A stretch of 64,000 nucleotides of DNA, from the NCBI GenBank assembly GCA_963765295.1, contig CAVXVO010000004.1, forward strand, positions 505,696 through 569,695, written 5' to 3'. Positions within the stretch are counted from its first letter, which is position 1. Each line of letters opens with the position of its first letter. Source of the DNA: PALSA-612 sp963765295. Its GTDB lineage: Bacteria; Actinomycetota; Thermoleophilia; Gaiellales; Gaiellaceae. Below the pieces are notes generated by a model, which was not told the DNA's origin, did no database searches, and saw only the letters and a list, made by a program, of their open reading frames with translations. The position numbers and the translations under genes were made by a program. Positions 62,601-64,000 of the stretch are shown here, one piece after another.

Positions 62601-63373
62601 TGGGCCAGGTAGCCGTCGTCGACTGCCAGCGTGTGCCCGGTCACCTTCGCGGCGCCGTCTCCCGCCAGGAAGATCGCCGCCGCCACGAGCTCGTCCGGCT
62701 GGATCAGCGGCCCCAGCATCCGCTGCTGGATGAAGTCCGTCGTGGTCGTCGAGCCGCTCTCCGCCAGAACCTTCTTCAGGAGCGGCGTCTCACACAAGCC
62801 GGGTGCGATCGCGTTCACACGAACGCGTCCGTTCCATCTGCCACCGCAAAGGACTTGGTCGCCTGCACGACGCCTCCCTTGCTGCACAGGTAGGCACTCG
62901 AGTGCGGGTAGGCGATGAAGCCGCCGATCGAGGCGATGTTGATGATGCTGCCTTTGCCCTGAGCGTGCATCTTGCGCCCGATCGCCTGGCTCACGAAGTA
63001 GGTGCCCTTGAGGTTGAGGGCGAGGATCCGGTCGTACGCCTCTTCGCTGAACTCGTCGATCGGCGATCGATGTGCCGCCCCAGCGCTATTGATGAGCACG
63101 TCAACTCGTCCGTGGGCGTCGACCAAGTCGTCTGCGAACGCATTCACGGCGGCGACGTCGGTGACATCGAGGGAGCGGAACTCGGCGCTGCCGCCGTCCC
63201 GCTCGATCTCTCCTGATCGACCTCGTCGGCGAGGGATTGGTTGATGTCGGCGACCACGACGGTGGCGCCGGCGGAGGCGAGCCCTCGCGAAAACGCGGCG
63301 CCGAGGCCGAGGCGCCGCCGGTTACGACGGCCACCCGATCCTGGAGGCCGAACAGTTTCTGCAGAAAGTCCAT
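62597..63373 (-). CDS. SDR-family sugar dehydrogenase (frameshifts near 63310, 63210 and 62830)
   Basis: Classical short-chain dehydrogenase. VAVVTGGASGLGAAFSRGLA (Gly-rich NAD site) crosses the first break. VLINSAGAAHRSP (NAG-like), IINIASIGG (Ser) and SSAYLCSKGGV (Tyr-x3-Lys) are in one frame. RVRVNAIAPGLCETPLLKKVL and the C-terminal VTGHTLAVDDGY are in another. ATG 63373 is preferred because GGAGGAG lies eight bases upstream; ATG 63394, which overlaps the IclR stop, is the alternative. Beside a lactonase it probably oxidises an aldose to its lactone. Confidence 0.85.
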
Positions 63374-63390
63374 GCGTATCTCCTCCGTCG

Positions 63391-64000
63391 TCATGGGACC
63401 GGTAGCCCTTTGACAGCAAGGTCGTAGCCGAAGGCTTGACTCGCCTCGGCGGACGCCCTGCGAGCCAGGTCGAGGTAGGAGTCTCGGTCGCGGCGGAACG
63501 CGTCCGGGAGCAGGTTGAAGGCGAAGGCGGCTCGAATGCCGCCCCGGTGGTCGAAGATCGGCGCTCCGACCGTGGCGACGCCCGCGACTACGTCCTCGTC
63601 GCTGAAGGCGACGCCCTCCCGGCGAATGTCGACGAGCAACTCGCGGACGTCTGCCTCAGTCGCCGGAGAGCGGTCGAGGGCTCGATCGGGACGGCCGCGA
63701 AGTACTCCTGCCAGAACGACGACGTCTCGACGCGAGCAGCGCGCGCGGTGCCGCTCCGACGTGAAGCGGAAGCACGCCTCCGAGCTTGACAGCGAGTGAA
63801 TGCACTCGCTCGCCCGGCAAGCGCTCGACGAAGACGGCTTGGAAGCCGCGGCGAAGACAGAGATGAACGGTTTCTTTGGTCTCGGCCCGGAGGCTCTCGA
63901 GCACGGGCAGTGCGAGCTGCCGCTCGTCGAAACGCGTCAGGACCTCGCCTGCGAGTCGAATCAGTCCGAGTCCGGGCCGGTAGACGCCCCGCCGCGGCCC
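63391..64000 (-). CDS. IclR-family regulator, C-terminal effector domain (runs off the right edge; frameshift near 63690)
   Basis: The frame enters from the right edge: GVYRPGLGLIRLAGEVL, then PVLESLRAETKETVHLCLRRGFQAVFVERLPG and LPLHVGAAPRALLAS, typical of the IclR effector domain. After a break near 63690 it continues LLVDIRREGVAFSDEDVVAGVATVGAPIFDHRGGIRAAFAFNLLP to a TGA at 63391-63393. The DNA-binding domain lies outside the window. The stop overlaps ATG 63394. It probably controls the sugar operon. Confidence 0.88.

Overview
The window is a high-GC, gene-dense bacterial chromosome segment, most likely from the Actinobacteria and plausibly a Thermoleophilia-type soil lineage. This is inferred, not proven, from several traits: a CsoR with the mycobacterial Cys-His-Cys layout, a ferrochelatase with the C-terminal cysteines of the actinobacterial [2Fe-2S] enzymes, PadR/IclR/CsoR-type regulators, many GTG starts, ATGA/GTGA gene overlaps, and at least twelve genes whose only plausible -10 hexamer lies 6-7 bases before the start codon (leaderless transcripts).

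Layout. 0-4.4 kb: tail of an unknown gene, aconitase, a tyrosine-phosphatase-like protein and a P-loop kinase. 4.4-6.8 kb: CtpE-like P-type ATPase, divergent from an HTH regulator (6.9 kb) that heads a tightly overlapped operon: FAD oxidoreductase, CDP-alcohol phosphatidyltransferase, FolE, RibD-C/DHFR-like reductase and a fused NuoE-NuoF diaphorase (to 12.5 kb). 12.5-16.3 kb, minus strand: tdh-kbl threonine degradation followed by an ABC-2 exporter. 16.4-20 kb: MacB-like ABC ATPase and permease. 20-22.4 kb: copA-csoR with a CsoR operator, then a CBS protein. 23.2-26.2 kb, minus strand: HTH-TOBE regulator and modABC. 26.2-27.4 kb: ferritin-like protein and PadR regulator. 27.8-33 kb: TPP riboswitch, 23-codon leader ORF, NCS1/CytX-type transporter, then a DUF4129-MoxR-DUF58 operon. 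33-39.1 kb: a membrane protein, a BNR protein, an MFS-cNMP fusion, PhzF, a DtxR regulator with a palindromic box over its start, SixA and an ABC-2 exporter. 39.2-44.6 kb: class III aminotransferase, PhhB, ferrochelatase, SRPBCC protein and a large lipoprotein with a Cys-His-Asp cluster.

44.6-53.2 kb is accessory: less biased codon use, small unknown genes, a GH1 beta-glucosidase, a 5' tRNA remnant, a tyrosine integrase, an AlpA-like excisionase, a phage-like small protein, a truncated haloacid dehalogenase, two secreted proteins, a MarR/cupin pair and a 3' tRNA-Val(CAC) remnant. After a class A PBP (53.2-55.4 kb), 55.6-64 kb is one minus-strand catabolic operon: IclR, SDR dehydrogenase, SMP-30 lactonase, sugar ABC importer and aldehyde dehydrogenase. 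Together these look like import and oxidative, non-phosphorylative breakdown of a sugar or sugar acid.

Quality caveat: about a dozen genes are broken by one-base indels (for example near 10037, 13570, 28825, 33420-33890, 36900, 37200-38040, 38820, 62000-62490 and 62830-63700) while both sides keep conserved family residues. These look like sequence errors rather than true pseudogenes, and I annotate through them.
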